64,000 bases of DNA from Stomoxys calcitrans. Taxonomy: Eukaryota > Arthropoda > Insecta > Diptera > Muscidae. This document shows, in pieces, positions 23,071 through 34,323 of this stretch. The stretch covers positions 32,597,266 to 32,661,265 of the forward strand of contig NC_081555.1 of NCBI RefSeq assembly GCF_963082655.1. Reading direction: 5' to 3'. Numbering within the stretch: position 1 is the first letter of the stretch; each line of letters begins with the position of its first letter. The notes under the pieces were generated by a model. It ran no database searches. It was not told the DNA's origin and worked only from the letters and a program-made list of their open reading frames with translations. The position numbers and the translations under genes were made by a program.

Positions 23071-24719
23071 TCTTAGCCCAAAGTTTTATGATATTTTCAA
23101 TTTGAATTTATTTTTTCACAATAGCCCTGGAATAATAAACTGGATAACACCTCAGCTAAAACTATTTAAAATTTCATAAAGATATCTCTATCCGTTTCAA
23201 AATGGGAGACTTGTTTCAAAATTTTTTCCCATACGACTCGAGAATCATTTACGACTCTTAGAAGAGCTCGTCCGGGATCGTAATCTTCTTCTAGAAGATT
23301 CGCGGAAGATTATTTTGACGATCAAAAATGTTTGCCGGGAAATATTTCATTCAAAATGTTCCCATCGAAAAAATTGATGCATACGACATCTATTGGGTTG
23401 TTCTCAAGAGAGCAGCTTTTAGTACATGTTGTTTATGTTCGTTAGAGGTTGTTGTATTAGATTTATAGCAAAGTGCTAAACTCACTATGGTTGTTGACTT
23501 AACTAGACGAAGTTGCTTCAAATTACATAATCTCACTAGATGGCGCACTTTTAAGTCTCCAAATTTTGTAGACTTTAGTATTTATAGCACATTATTTGGT
23601 TATTTTGAAATATAGATTTTTGTACTGTTATTAACATGGATATAGTTATTATAGCAAATAAACTGGCTCTGTCAATGAGTTCCGCTACAACTCAAAATAT
23701 CCAATGGGCCATCCTCGCATGTAAATTCGGGTTGGTCACTTATTGGCGGTTGTCAAAATCGTGATCTACGACAAATTTTGAGAAGTTTTGCCTAGTAAGC
23801 CATGGGTATGGGACCAAAACTCGAATTTGTCGTTCAAAACTGAAAGCTTGATGTTGATTTATGGTTGATTACGATTTAGATAACCGTTTGGTGTGTGTGT
23901 GTGTGTGTATGCTGGCCCTTACAAATTGACCCAACCAGCCTATTTGAGGTACCACGACTGTCTTTTGGGAGGTGGGGTGGATGGTCGCAAAGCAAACTTC
24001 AAATTTTGGAGGGTATTATGTTTGCAACCACGTAGGAGATCTGGCGATATTAAAATTTTCGGTTAGGAATAAGGTTTTGATTTTAAAAAAAATTCATAGA
24101 AATATTGTCCCCTACAGAAATATCGTCTTTCTCTTTAAAAAAATTAAAAAAAAAAAAAATTTAATTGATAACGCACTCGTTTTGTCATTAGAGACTAATA
24201 AATAATGTTTATATAATGATTGGCAGTAAACAAGTTAAAAATTGTAATGCTCATATCATAAATCAGTACGCAACGAGTTCTTCATGTTACACTGACCAAT
24301 AGTCAATGATACAAATTAAGATATTTAATGTGGACGAACACATGAATATGCAGCTATAAGAAATACAGAAATGTTACGTCGAACTGTATGGCACAGTGGA
24401 ATGAGATGGAATTTAGAGGTATTTTATATAGAAATAAAATTTTGACACAATTTTCTATAGAAATAAAAGTATTGCCAATATTTTTATAGTAAAAAGGTTT
24501 AGGCTTGGATTGAATGATTCAAACGACGCACAGTGGGATAGAATCGAAAAAAATTTGGTAAAAAAAGTATGCCATTTGAGAACTGATGGATATAACTCTT
24601 TGAAATTTAAAATTGCTAGAATGGAGGTGTTTTCGAAATCAGGTGCAAAATTTGAGGGTCCCAGGTGGCATGGGCGCCTCTTGGTAGGGCTCTAAAATTG
24701 GTCACCTAGACGTTTCGAA
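23071..24719. other. Intergenic stretch, no gene found
   Basis: Mostly AT-rich. A (GT)n run lies at about 23890-23908 and an A-run at 24147-24159. Near 23270-23300 TCTTCTTCTAGAAGATT forms a short palindrome. No sustained frame is seen; those present reach at most 77 codons. Confidence 0.35.
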
Positions 24720-26187
24720 AAATTTGTGGGCTGTCAATTGGAAGTCATAACAAAGCACTATATGGTAAATTTCAGCCAAATCGGACAAAAATTGTGGCTT
24801 CCAGGGGTTCAAGAAGTCAAATCGGGAGATCGATTTATATGGGAGCTATATCAGGTTATAGACCTTTGCTTGCCACTGTTGTTGGAGGTCGTAACAGAAC
24901 ATTACAAGAAAAATTTCAGCCAAATCGGATAAAAATCGAGACTTGTAAGGGCTCAAGAAGTCAAATCGGGATCGGTTTACATGGGAGCTATATCATGTTC
25001 TTGATCGATTTGAACTGTACTAAGCGCAGTTGTTGGGAGTCATAACAGAACACTATGTGCAAAATTTCGACCAAATCGGACAAAAATTGCGGCTTCGAGG
25101 GGCTCAGGAAGTCAAATCGGCAGATCGGTTTATATGGGAGCTATATCAGGTTATCATCCGATTTGAACCATATTTGGTACAGTTGTTGGATATCATAACA
25201 AAACACATCGTGCAAACTTTCATTCCAATCGGATAAGAATTGCGCCCTCTAGAGGCTCAAGAAATCAAGACCCAAGATCGGTTTATATGGCAGCTATATC
25301 AGGTTATCATCCGATTTGAGCCATACTTGGTACAGTTGTTGAATATCAGAACAAAACACATCGTGCAAATTTCATTCCAATCGGATAAGAATTGCGCCCT
25401 CTAGAGGCTCAAGAAACCAAGGCCCTAGATCGGTGTACATGGCAGCTATATCAGGTTATCATCCGATTTGAATCATACTTGGTACAGTTGTTGAATATCA
25501 GAACAAAACACATCGTGCAAAATTTCATTCCAATCGGATAAGAATTGCGCCCTCTAGAGGCTCAAGAAATCAAGACCCAAGATCGGTTTATATGGCAGCT
25601 ATATCAGGTTATCATTCGATTTGAGCCATGCTTCGTACAGTTGTTGGATATCATAACAAAACACATCGTGCAAAATTTCATTCCAATCGGAAAGAATTGC
25701 GCCCTCTAGAGGCTCAAGAAGTCAAGACCCTAGATTGGTGTATATGGCAGCTATATCAGGTTATCATCCGATTTAAACCATACTTGGCACAGTGGTTGGG
25801 TATCATAACAAAACACGTCGTGCAAAATTTCATTCCAATCGGATAAGAATTCCGCCCTCTAGATGCCCATGAAGTCAAGACCCAAGATCGGTTTACATGG
25901 CAGCTATATCAAAACATCGACCGATATGGCCTATTTACAATCCCAACCGACCTACACTAATAAGAAGTGTTTGTGCAAAATTTCAAGCGGCTAGCTTTAC
26001 TCCTTCGAAAGTTAGCGTGCTTTCGGCAGACAGACGGACGGACAGACGGACGGAAATGGCTAGATCGACATAAAATGTCACGACGATCAAGTATATATAT
26101 ACTATATGGGGTCTCAGACGAATATTTCCAATAGTTACAAACAGAATGACGAAATTAGTATTCCCCCATACAATGGTGGAGGGTATA
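24720..26187 (-). mobile_element. GTCY-family element, minus strand, about eight ~150-bp units
   Basis: Repeated units with CGGTTTATATGGCAGCTATA and AACAAAACACATCGTGCAAA are followed by the GTC tract in inverted form (CAGACAGACGGACGGACAGA, about 26027-26054) and the inverted head ending GGTGGAGGGTATA at 26187. The CGGCCGGGCCG tail is not present at the 24720 side. Units between 25150 and 25860 are very similar to each other, which points to recent local expansion. Confidence 0.75.
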
Positions 26188-27311
26188 AAAACATTCAGCT
26201 AAATCGGATAATAACTGCATCCTACAAGGGCTTAGGAAGTCGAGATCCTATATCGGTTTATATGGTATCTATATCAAGTTATGAACCCATTTGGACCATA
26301 CTTATCACAGTTGTTGAAAGTCATAGAACAACTCATAGTGTAAAATTTTAGATAAATCGAATTGGAATTGCGCCCTCTTGAGGCTTAAGGAATATAATCG
26401 GGAGGTCGATTTATATGGAAGCTATATCAGGTCTTGCGCCGATTAAGACCTCACTTGCATATGTATGTTGAAAGTTATTGGAGAAGTCGTTGTGCATAAT
26501 TGGCGCGTATGCTGGAAATCATAGCAGAAGTCATTGAGCAAAATTACAGTTAAATCGGATAAGAATTGCTCTTCAAAAGGCTCAAGGTCCACCTTAGATC
26601 TGCAGTATACGTCCATATTTGACATGTATACTGCAATTCTCAAGAAGTCTAGACCCAAGATCGGTTTATATGGCAGCTATATCAGGTTATCATCAGATTT
26701 GGACCGTACTTTGTACAGTTGTTGGATATCATAACAAAACACATCGAGCAAACTTTCATTCCAATCGGATAAGAATTGCGCCCTCTAGAGGCTCAAGAAA
26801 TCAAGACCCAAGATCGGTTTATATGGCAGCTATATCAGGTTATCATTCGATTTGAGCCATACTTGGTACAGTTGTTGGGTATCATAACAATCGGTCTAAA
26901 ACCTTATATAGCTCTCCTACAAATCGATCTGCCGATTGGACTGCTTGAGCCTCTAGCGTGTGCAATTCTTATCCGATTTGGTCGCACAATAACTTCATTT
27001 ATGACCTTCAACATATGTGCCAAATATGGGCTGAATCGGTTCATAGCTCCCATATAAACCGATCTCCCGATTGCACTTCTTGAGCACCTAGAGGGTGCAG
27101 TTCTTGTCCTATTTGGCTGAAATTTTGCACAATGAAACGAAGTATGTCCCGAATCGGTCCATAACCCTACATGGCTCCAAAAGCATAGCAATTCTTATCC
27201 ATTATCCTTTGTTTGCCTAATGAGAGATACCGTGCAAAGTACTTGACAAATCGATCCATGGTGGAGGGTATATAAGATTCGGCCCGGCCGCAAATACCAT
27301 GTTTTTATTTG
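26188..27311. mobile_element. GTCY-family units in both orientations, joined at ~26890
   Basis: From 26188 to about 26888 units are on the minus strand. At 26888-26895 (CATAACAATCGGTCTAAAAC) the orientation switches, and plus-strand units run to a complete 3' end (ATGGTGGAGGGTATATAAG, then CGGCCCGGCCGC and TTTATTTGTT). A small hairpin (TGCAGTATAC / GTATACTGCA) lies near 26602-26634. The junction could result from insertion of one copy into another, or from inversion. Confidence 0.65.
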
Positions 27312-27607
27312 TTCTCACTGTTTGCGTATAACCTCTTTTGATCTTTGCAGAACACTGTGTTAAGCATCATCAAATGTTGGCACACTTCATGCTGGTGTAA
27401 ATAAGAAATAAATTGTAAGCTCTTCCTGGGGATTCAATAAAATCAAATGCGTAAACAACTGATGTAAGATGAAATGCAGTTGATATCCGTCTTTATTAGA
27501 GCAAGAAAAGCTAACCGCCAAAGATAAATTAATTAAGCCGTGTAGATCAAGTTTGCTGTTAGAGGTAACCCAGCAAACAATTGGAGAGATGGAAAGAAAA
27601 AACACAA

Positions 27608-28218
27608 AAACAAGTAAAAAGGCTTTAAGTTCGGCGGGGCTGAATCTTGTGTACCCATCACCATTCCGCATTCCGCTAAAAATGTGCCCTTTTTATTTGA
27701 ATCAAATGGGGAATTGATTAAGGCTTCAATGATCTCAAGAAGTCATATCGAGATATCGGTATTTAGGGGGGCCTATATCACCATATTGACTGATTCGAAT
27801 AAAACTTGGCACTGATGTTGTAAGTCATAACATAAGGTTTTTGGGTCAAATTTCAACCAAATCAGGTGAAAAATTAGGCTTCTAGGAGCTCAAGAAGTCA
27901 ACAGTTTAGACAGTGGGGAGCAGTTTATATGGTGCTATATCAGTTTATAGACCGATTCGGATCATACTTGGCATGGGTGCTGAAAGCCATAACACAAGTC
28001 TTTGTACCAAAGTTCAGCCAAATCCGACGATAATTAAGGCTTCTAGGTGCTCAAGAAGTCAAAACCGGGGATCGGTTTATAGGGAGGCTATATTTGTTTA
28101 TAGACCGATTCGAATCATACTTCGCATGGGAACTGGTAAGGGTCGCATATCAATATTTCGAGGTATTACAAACGGAATGACTAGATTAGTATACACCCAT
28201 GCTATGGTGGTGGGTATA
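27608..28218 (-). mobile_element. Short GTCY-family element, both ends present
   Basis: It begins with the inverted tail (AAACAAGTAAAAAGGC, then GGCGGGGCTGAATCTTG) and ends with the inverted head (GATTAGTATACACCCATGCT, GGTGGTGGGTATA). At 611 bp it has only about two or three units and no GTC tract. The TGGTGGTGGGT ending separates it from the TGGTGGAGGGT subfamily. Confidence 0.72.
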
Positions 28219-28365
28219 AAAAGTAGAATGATGCTTACTAGGCAGGGCTAGTACCTATAATTTCATGTCATTGAAATCGACCTTTTCTTGTCTTAAAAAT
28301 TAAACTAGTGAGACCCGGTGTTATCAATAAAGCAGACGAGGTAATACTTGAAGTGTTTGATAGCA

Positions 28366-28560
28366 AAAACAAGTAAGAACGTGATAAGTTCAGCCGGGGC
28401 GAATCTTATCTACCCTCCACCATGTATCGCATTTGTCAAGTTCTTTGCCTGGTATCTCTTTATAGGCAAACAAAGGATAATGGATAAGAATTTCTATACT
28501 ATTGGCGCTATATCAGTTTATGAACAATTTTGGGCCATACTTGGTTTGGATGTCGTAACG
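28366..28560 (-). mobile_element. GTCY-family 3' end fragment
   Basis: The inverted tail AAAAACAAGTAAGAACGTG, then GCCGGGGCGAATCTTATC and TACCCTCCACCATG, followed by part of one unit ending near 28560. The element body is missing. Confidence 0.65.
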
Positions 28561-28689
28561 ACAAGTTACCTTTGGGTGCTGGGGTTCAGCTCACCGGGGC
28601 AAGGTTCCTCACATAAATTTATTTGGTCTGGGACTGAGAGAGTGAAACGCTTTTGAATTTGGTTTTATTTGCTGGATGGAGTCTTTAAG

Positions 28690-28818
28690 CTACGAGGTGA
28701 GGGGTGTGTTTCGGGAGCACACCCTAATACACGGTTGTGCCGGTAGGTGACACGAGGCACACCCCAATACACGGTTGGGCATTGTGATTAGTAGGCATAG
28801 CCTTATACACGTCACTAT
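28690..28818. repeat. GC-rich degenerate minisatellite, left block
   Basis: Repeats of CACCC(C/T)AATACACGGTTG and GGTGTGTTTCGGGAGCAC. A similar block continues at 29270-29620 beyond an inserted GTCY element. No coding sequence is apparent. Confidence 0.5.
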
Positions 28819-29269
28819 TATACCCTCCACCATAAGATGGGACCCCATAAAGTATATATATTCTTGATCGTCGTGAAATTTTATGTCGATCTAGCCATGT
28901 CCGTCCGTCTGCTGTCGAAAGCACGCTAACTTCCGAAGGAGCAAAGCTAGCCTCTTGAAATTTTGCAAAAATACTTCTTATTAGTGTAGGTCGGTTGGTA
29001 TTGTAAATGGGCCATATCGGTCCATGTTTTCATATAGCTGCCATATAAACCGATCTTGGGTCTTGACTTCTTGAGCCTCTAGAGTGCGCAATTCTTATCC
29101 GATAGGGATGAAATTTTGCACGACGTGTTTTGTTATGATATCCAACAACTGTGCCAAGTATGGTTGAAATCGGTTCATAACCTGTAATAGCTGCCATATA
29201 AACCGATCTTGGGTCTTGACTTCTTGAGCCTCTAGAGTGCGCAATTCTTATCCGATTGGAATGAAATTG
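28819..29269 (+). mobile_element. GTCY-family 5' half
   Basis: Complete head TATACCCTCCACCATAAGATG, then the GATCGTCGTGAAATTTTATG segment, a short GTCCGTCCGTCTG tract and two units. It ends abruptly after CCGATTGGAATGAAATTG, so the 3' half is lost. It separates two blocks of the same minisatellite. Confidence 0.75.
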
Positions 29270-29620
29270 ATACGGGGTTCGGGTTCACAGTGGAACGGCA
29301 CGGGGAGGCGAGAAAGGGCACTCCGTTGATAAAAGTGGTGTTTCGGAGGCAGTGGCAAAGAGGCACATCCTGTTATATGGCATTTTACGTGGATTGAAGG
29401 CATATCCTAGCACACGGCACTATTCGGGTTCACTAGGTGACGGCACGAAGAGGCGAGAGAGGGCACTTCGATAAAAGGAGGAGTTTCGGGTGTGGTGGCA
29501 AGAGAGTGGGAAGGAGGCCCATCCTAGTGTACGTCACTGTTCACTAGCGATCACAAAGCTAAGAGGCAAGAGGACACTCTGTTTACACTAGGTACTGGGC
29601 GACGAATGAGCACCCTTAAT
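29270..29620. repeat. GC-rich degenerate minisatellite, right block
   Basis: Shares GGCACG(G/A)GAGGCGAGA, GGGCACTYCG, TTTCGG and CATCCTAG words, recurring every ~130-180 bp (for example near 29300, 29435 and 29565). Composition is much richer in G than the surroundings. Confidence 0.5.
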
Positions 29621-29699
29621 TTACTCTACTTACCACGTCACCACTTTAAAGTAGTAAATAACTCCTTGATCTTCGCCCTAACAGAGAAAAAACTTGAAA

Positions 29700-29795
29700 A
29701 TTAAAAAAAAATGGGCAGAGCCCGGCCGGGATTTGAACCTGGGCACACGGAGCATTAGCGAGAGCCGTTGCCGTTGTCTAGCGTTCGAAGCTATC
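29700..29795 (-). ncRNA. Possible tRNA-derived sequence with Pol III terminator
   Basis: On the minus strand a good B box, CCAGGTTCAAATCCCGG, is followed by CGGGCTCTGCCCA and a run of nine T's (29705-29713 on the plus strand), which would end Pol III transcription. I could not fold a full cloverleaf with an acceptor stem, so a SINE head or decayed tRNA is more likely than a working tRNA. Confidence 0.35.
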
Positions 29796-30424
29796 AATAC
29801 AACTTCCAACAGATGCACAGAATTACGTGCTACCGTGGAGGTAGTGTAATTGTTGCAGACAAAAAATCTTTCATGACACGAACACATGCATTGGGAAAAG
29901 TACAGCTAATAGACAGGCTTGTCGGGTATTTGTTACATAGATACAAATGCAACATAGCAACGTGCGACCCTTGATGCCATTTCTCCTAATATGGTTGAAA
30001 AGTCTTCTAACAAAAGACGAAACACGTCCCATAGTGGTTGGTGTTCGTTGCGATCTCTGGCTTTCCTTTTCCACTTGCAAAAGAAAATCTCCGAGCTCAT
30101 TGAGCTCGTCTCAAAAGAGAAACAAACTAACTCCTGGTTTTGTTGTTGCGGTAACAGTTGCAAATATATTTGTCCAGCCCTTGTGTTGTGTTGTTGCATT
30201 TTGTCACCATAAGTTGCAAACAACTTTCGATGTCAACAAGTCCTTGTATTTTGTTATTGTCTACTCACCGGCCGTTGAGGAGAGAACCGACCTAACTCTT
30301 ATTGTTTGTCATTAGGCTAAATGGACTAAGTCAACTTTTGATTAATGTTAAATTACTATTCAATTTATTGACCTTAAGCTTAAGCGTGCGCGAAAACAAA
30401 GTCTGTTGACTTTCGTCGTCAAAA
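29796..30424. other. No supported gene; overlapping open frames on both strands
   Basis: Open frames of 122 codons (+, 29947-30315), 73 codons (+) and 96 codons (-, 29933-30223) overlap here. None shows a domain or signal I recognise, and their mutual overlap suggests chance. The stretch is not visibly repetitive within the window. Confidence 0.3.
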
Positions 30425-30980
30425 TGTTGGAGACCATAGCAAAAGTCATTGTGCAAAATTTCAGCCAAATAGGATAAGAACTGCGTCCTCTTGGGACTCA
30501 AGAAGTAAAATCTGGCGAACGGTTTATATGGGAGCTATAGCAGGTTATGGACCGATTCAGAGCGTATTTGGCATAAAAACAGTGTCTGCACTAAATTCTA
30601 GCCAATTCGGATAAGAATTACGCCCTCTAGAGGCTCAAGCTGCAAAATAAGGTGATCGGTTTATATGGGAGCTATATAAGGTTCTTGACCGATTTGGACG
30701 GTACTTGACACAGCTGTTGGAAGTCATAACAAAACATTACATTCAAAATTTCTGCCAAATTTGACAAAAATTGTGGCTTCCAGGGGCTCAAGAAGTCAAA
30801 TCGGGAGATCGGTTTATATAGAAGCTATATCAGGTTATAGACCGATGTAGACCGTACTTGACACAGTTGTTGGAAGTCATAACAGAACACCTCATGCCAA
30901 ATTTCAGCCAAATCGGAAAAAAATTCCGGATTCTAGGGGCTCAAGAAGTCAAATCGGGATATTGGTTTATATGGGAGCTA
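30425..30980 (-). mobile_element. GTCY-family units, truncated by a mariner insertion
   Basis: About four minus-strand units (CGGTTTATATGGGAGCTATA, AAATTTCAGCCAAAT). The last unit is cut at GGGAGCTA (30980), where a Tc1/mariner left end begins. The rest of the element does not resume after the palindrome. Confidence 0.68.
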
Positions 30981-31169
30981 AAGGGTGATTTTTTTGAGGT
31001 TAGGATTTTCATGCATTAGTATTTGACAGATCACGTGGGATTTCAGACATGGTGTCAAAGAGAAAGATGCTCAGTATGCTTTGACATTTCATCATGAATA
31101 GACTTACTAACGAGCAACGCTTGCAAATCATTTTCAGTGAATGGGCCCTAGAAAAGTTGGCAGAAAATC
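30981..31169 (+). mobile_element. Tc1/mariner left-end fragment with internal deletion
   Basis: It starts AAGGGTGATTTTTTTGAGG, preceded by TA (30979-30980), the same terminus type as the element at 7272. An ATG at 31093 opens MNRLTNEQRLQI, and after LQII the sequence jumps to FSEWALEKLAENP, which belongs much further along the family's transposase. The fragment ends where the palindrome begins, and no right terminus is seen. Confidence 0.72.
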
Positions 31170-31499
31170 CGCCATAGTGTTCACTGAGCCTTCCGTCTGC
31201 CGGCTCACAAATTCCTAGCCAGCTTGTCTCTGGTAAATATGCTTAGAACTCACAGGTGATTTCCTATGGAATCTAAGTATACCACAACAAACCAACTACT
31301 GCTGCCTGCTGTACAATATCTCTTCATGTGTCCAATCCTTCATGAAGAGATGTTGTACAGCAGGCAGCAGTTGTTGATTTGTTGTGGTATACTTAGATTC
31401 CATAGGAAAGCACCTGTGAGTTCTAAGCATATTTACCAGAGACAAGCAGGCTAGGAATTTGGGAGCCGGCAGATGGAAGGCTAAGTGAACACTATGGCG
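31170..31499. repeat. Long palindrome: 159-bp arms, 12-bp loop
   Basis: 31170-31328 is the near-perfect reverse complement of 31341-31499; a 66-bp stretch I compared base by base has three mismatches. The 12-bp loop lies between CTCTTCATG and CATGAAGAG. The arms contain no motif I know. Transcription across it would yield a ~330-nt hairpin RNA. The open frames in both strands here are products of the symmetry. Confidence 0.9.
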
Positions 31500-31670
31500 T
31501 CGATGAGTGGCCATAACCAAGCCCCAGAAACGTCCGCCCATGGTGTGTTTGTCTGTGTCTGTTCGGCAGACGGAAGGCTCAGTGAACACTATGGCGTCGA
31601 TGAGGGGCCCTAACCAAGCACCCGAGGCGTCCGCCCATGGTTTGTTTGTCTGTATCTGTTCAGCCTATAT
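31500..31670 (+). repeat. Direct repeat of palindrome edge
   Basis: After the right arm the words ACACTATGGCGTCGATGAG and CGTCCGCCCATGGT.TGTTTGTCTG occur twice, at about 31489-31560 and 31588-31655. The copy at 31567-31597 is the exact reverse complement of the left arm edge (31169-31199), closer to it than the right arm is. Confidence 0.8.
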
Positions 31671-32441
31671 GTCTGGGGATTAGTTTTCTGTATTCAGTAA
31701 AAACCTTTCATTCTAGTGATATTCATGCTTAAGGTCAAACAGTCCTTTTTCTCCCCTTTGGGAGTTTAAAGAAAAATACATAACATCAATGACCAAGCCA
31801 TAATATGATCCTCTAAAATTGTTTGCTGTACTTCTCTACCCTAGATTTTGCCATTACTCCCCTGAAGAGTTTGTGCTTAATCGCTTAGAAATATGCCCGT
31901 TTTTCTTTCATATCATAATACAGTCCGCCTCATTCTGGGAGCATAATAAATTAAATCCTATTTCAATGGATGCTAATCTGCACCATCCGCCTTGCCGCTG
32001 CATATCACAAACTTGCTAATGATGTATCGATCTGGTTGTGTCACATCATGCTATGAGTTATGAGGAAATAATCACAAAGTAATGATTGAAATCATTTCAC
32101 TGCAGCTTAATTGCAAGACTAACCACATCTTCTCGCCGCCCGTGTTTCTCGTTTTCATTATTTTTATTTTCTCGCTTCAAGTTGCTACATAAAACTGTCA
32201 CCAACTCATAAATTTTATTGAATCTCCAGCATGGGCCATATGCCAACTTGGGTTGTTTTGGTTTTATGTGTGGAACGAATTGCCATGGATTGGATTGGGG
32301 ATTAAATTGCATTTGAAGAATGCCTTAATCGACGTTTATAAAATCACATACATGTGTGTAAACAGATAGACGGGCATAAATCATGGGGAAATTACTGCAG
32401 GGATTTAAGATGGTAAGGCACAGTGGGCATGAAGTGGCTGA
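31671..32441. other. No gene or recognised repeat
   Basis: AT-rich and apparently single copy. Short frames at 31819-32019 (+) and 32097-32312 (-) have no identifiable motif. Confidence 0.35.
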
Positions 32442-33701
32442 AAAACAAGTAAAAGCGTGTTATATTGGGTCGGGCCGAATCTTGGGAACCCATCACCATG
32501 GATTCTGCTAAAATATGGGAGCCAAATCTAGTTATAGACCGAATCGGACCGTACTTGGCGCAGTTGTTGAGAGTCATATGCAAAAATTCAGCCAAATCGG
32601 ATAAAAATCGCGGCTTGTAAGGGCTCAAGAAGTCAAATCGGGAGATCGGTTTATATGGGAGCTATATCAGGTTCTTGACCGATTTAAACCGTACTTGGTA
32701 CAGTTGTTGGAAGTCATAACAGAACACTAGATCCAAATTTTCAGCCAAATCGGATAAAAATCGCGGCTTGTAAGGGCTCAAGAAGTCAAATCGGGAGATC
32801 GGTTCATATGGGACCTATATCAGGTTATACACAGATTTAAACCGTACTAGGTACAGTTGTTGGAAGTCATAACAGAACATTAGTTGCAAAAATTTAGCCA
32901 AATCAGATAAAAATCGCGGCTATTAAGGACTCAAGAAGTCAAATCGGGAGATCGGTTTCTATGGGACCTATATCAGGTTATACACAGATATAAACCGTAC
33001 TGGGCACAGTTGTTGGAAGTAAAAAAAGAACACTATTTGAAAAATTTCAGCCAAATTGGACAAAAATTGTGGCTTCCAGAGGCTCAAGAAGTCAAATCGG
33101 GATATCGATTTATATGCGAGCTATATCCAAATCTGAACCGATATGACCCATTTGCACTCCCCAAGGACCTACATAAATATCAAGTATCTGTGCAAAATTT
33201 TATGCGTTCGACCGCTATCGTGATTTCGACAGACGAACGGACATGGCTGGATCGACTCAGGATGTCGCGACGATCAAGAATATATATACTTTATGGGGTC
33301 CTAGATCAAAATTTTGAGGTGTTAAAAACGGAACGAGGAGGCCACCGCAGCGCAGAGGTTAGCATGTCCGCCTATGAGGCTGAACGCCTGGGTTCGATTC
33401 CTGGCGAGACCATCAGGAAAAATTTTCAGTGGTGGTTTTCCCCTCCTAATGCTGGAAATGTTTGTGAGGTACTATGTCATGTAAAACTTCTCTCCAAAGA
33501 GGTGTCGCACTGCGGCACGCCGTTCGGACTCGACTATAAAAAGGAGGCCCCTTATCATTGAACTTAAACTTGAATGGGACTGCACTCATTGATATGTGAG
33601 AAGTTTGCCCCTGTTCCTTAATGGAATGTTCATGGGCAAAATTTGCATTTGCAAACGGAATAACTGGATTAGTACACCCCCATCTCATGGTGGTTGGTAT
33701 A
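32442..33701 (-). mobile_element. GTCY-family element split by a SINE
   Basis: It begins with the inverted tail AAAACAAGTAAAAGCGTG, then GGTCGGGCCGAATCTTG, and has about five units. The GTC tract is reduced to CAGACGAACGGACATG near 33230. The head after the SINE is TAACTGGATTAGTACACCCC, ending GGTTGGTATA. The 183-codon frame at 33010-33561 runs across element and SINE and is not a gene. Confidence 0.75.
33334..33652 (+). mobile_element. tRNA-derived SINE, full length, with target duplication
   Basis: It is flanked by AAACGGAA at 33326-33333 and 33653-33660, so this 319-bp copy shows the family's limits: head CGAGGAGGCCACCGCAGCGC, B box GGGTTCGATTCCTGG, 3' tail GGGCAAAATTTGCATTTGC. It inserted into the AACGGAATGAC-type head of the surrounding element. 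Confidence 0.88.
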
Positions 33702-33780
33702 AAAAAAGTTTTTTCTGATATCTTATGAATATGACAGTAATAAAATAAAGCCCCCCCCAAAATAAATCCTGGCTACGTCT

Positions 33781-34305
33781 CTGGCTCCCATATATACCGA
33801 TCTCCCGATTTGACTTCTTGAGCCCCTAGAAGCCGCAATTTTTGTCCGATTTGGCTGAAATTTTGCACATAGCGTTCTGTTATGACTTCCAACAACTGTG
33901 CCAAGTACGGTTTAAATCGGCCTAGAACCTGATATAGCTTCCATATAAACCGATCTCCCGATTTGACTTCTTGAGCCTCTGGAAGCCGCAATTTTCGTCT
34001 GATTTGACTGAAATTTTACAACTAGTGTTCTGTTATGACTTCCAACAACTGTGCTAAGTACGGTTCGAATCGGTCAAGAACATGATATAGCTCCCATTAA
34101 ACCCGATCTCCCGACTTGACTTCTTGAGCTTTTACAAGCCGCGATTTTTATCCGATTTGGCTGAAATTTTGCATTTAGTGTTCTGTTATGACTCTCAACA
34201 ACTGTGCGGTCTATAACTAGATATAGCTCCCATATTTCAGCAGAATCCATGGTGGTGGGTTCTGAAAATTCAGACCGACAGAACTGATCACGCTTTTACT
34301 TGTTA
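33781..34305 (+). mobile_element. GTCY-family element, 5' truncated
   Basis: About three units with CCATATAAACCGATCTCCCG are followed by the GCAGAATCCATGGTGGTGGG end and CACGCTTTTACTTGTT. The 5' edge follows a run of C's and short unique sequence. It belongs to the TGGTGGTGGGT subfamily. Confidence 0.72.
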
Positions 34306-34323
34306 TTAAATTCTCTTGCTTTT

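Noticed and set aside
29700..29795. Functional tRNA gene
   Set aside because: The B box and T-run are good, but no acceptor stem or anticodon arm can be paired. Kept only as a low-confidence tRNA-like remnant.
29933..30315. 122-codon (+) and 96-codon (-) frames
   Set aside because: They overlap on opposite strands, have no domain or signal, and lack transcript evidence.
33010..33561. 183-codon plus-strand frame
   Set aside because: It runs from GTCY-family units into a SINE head. No domain is seen and the composition follows the repeats.
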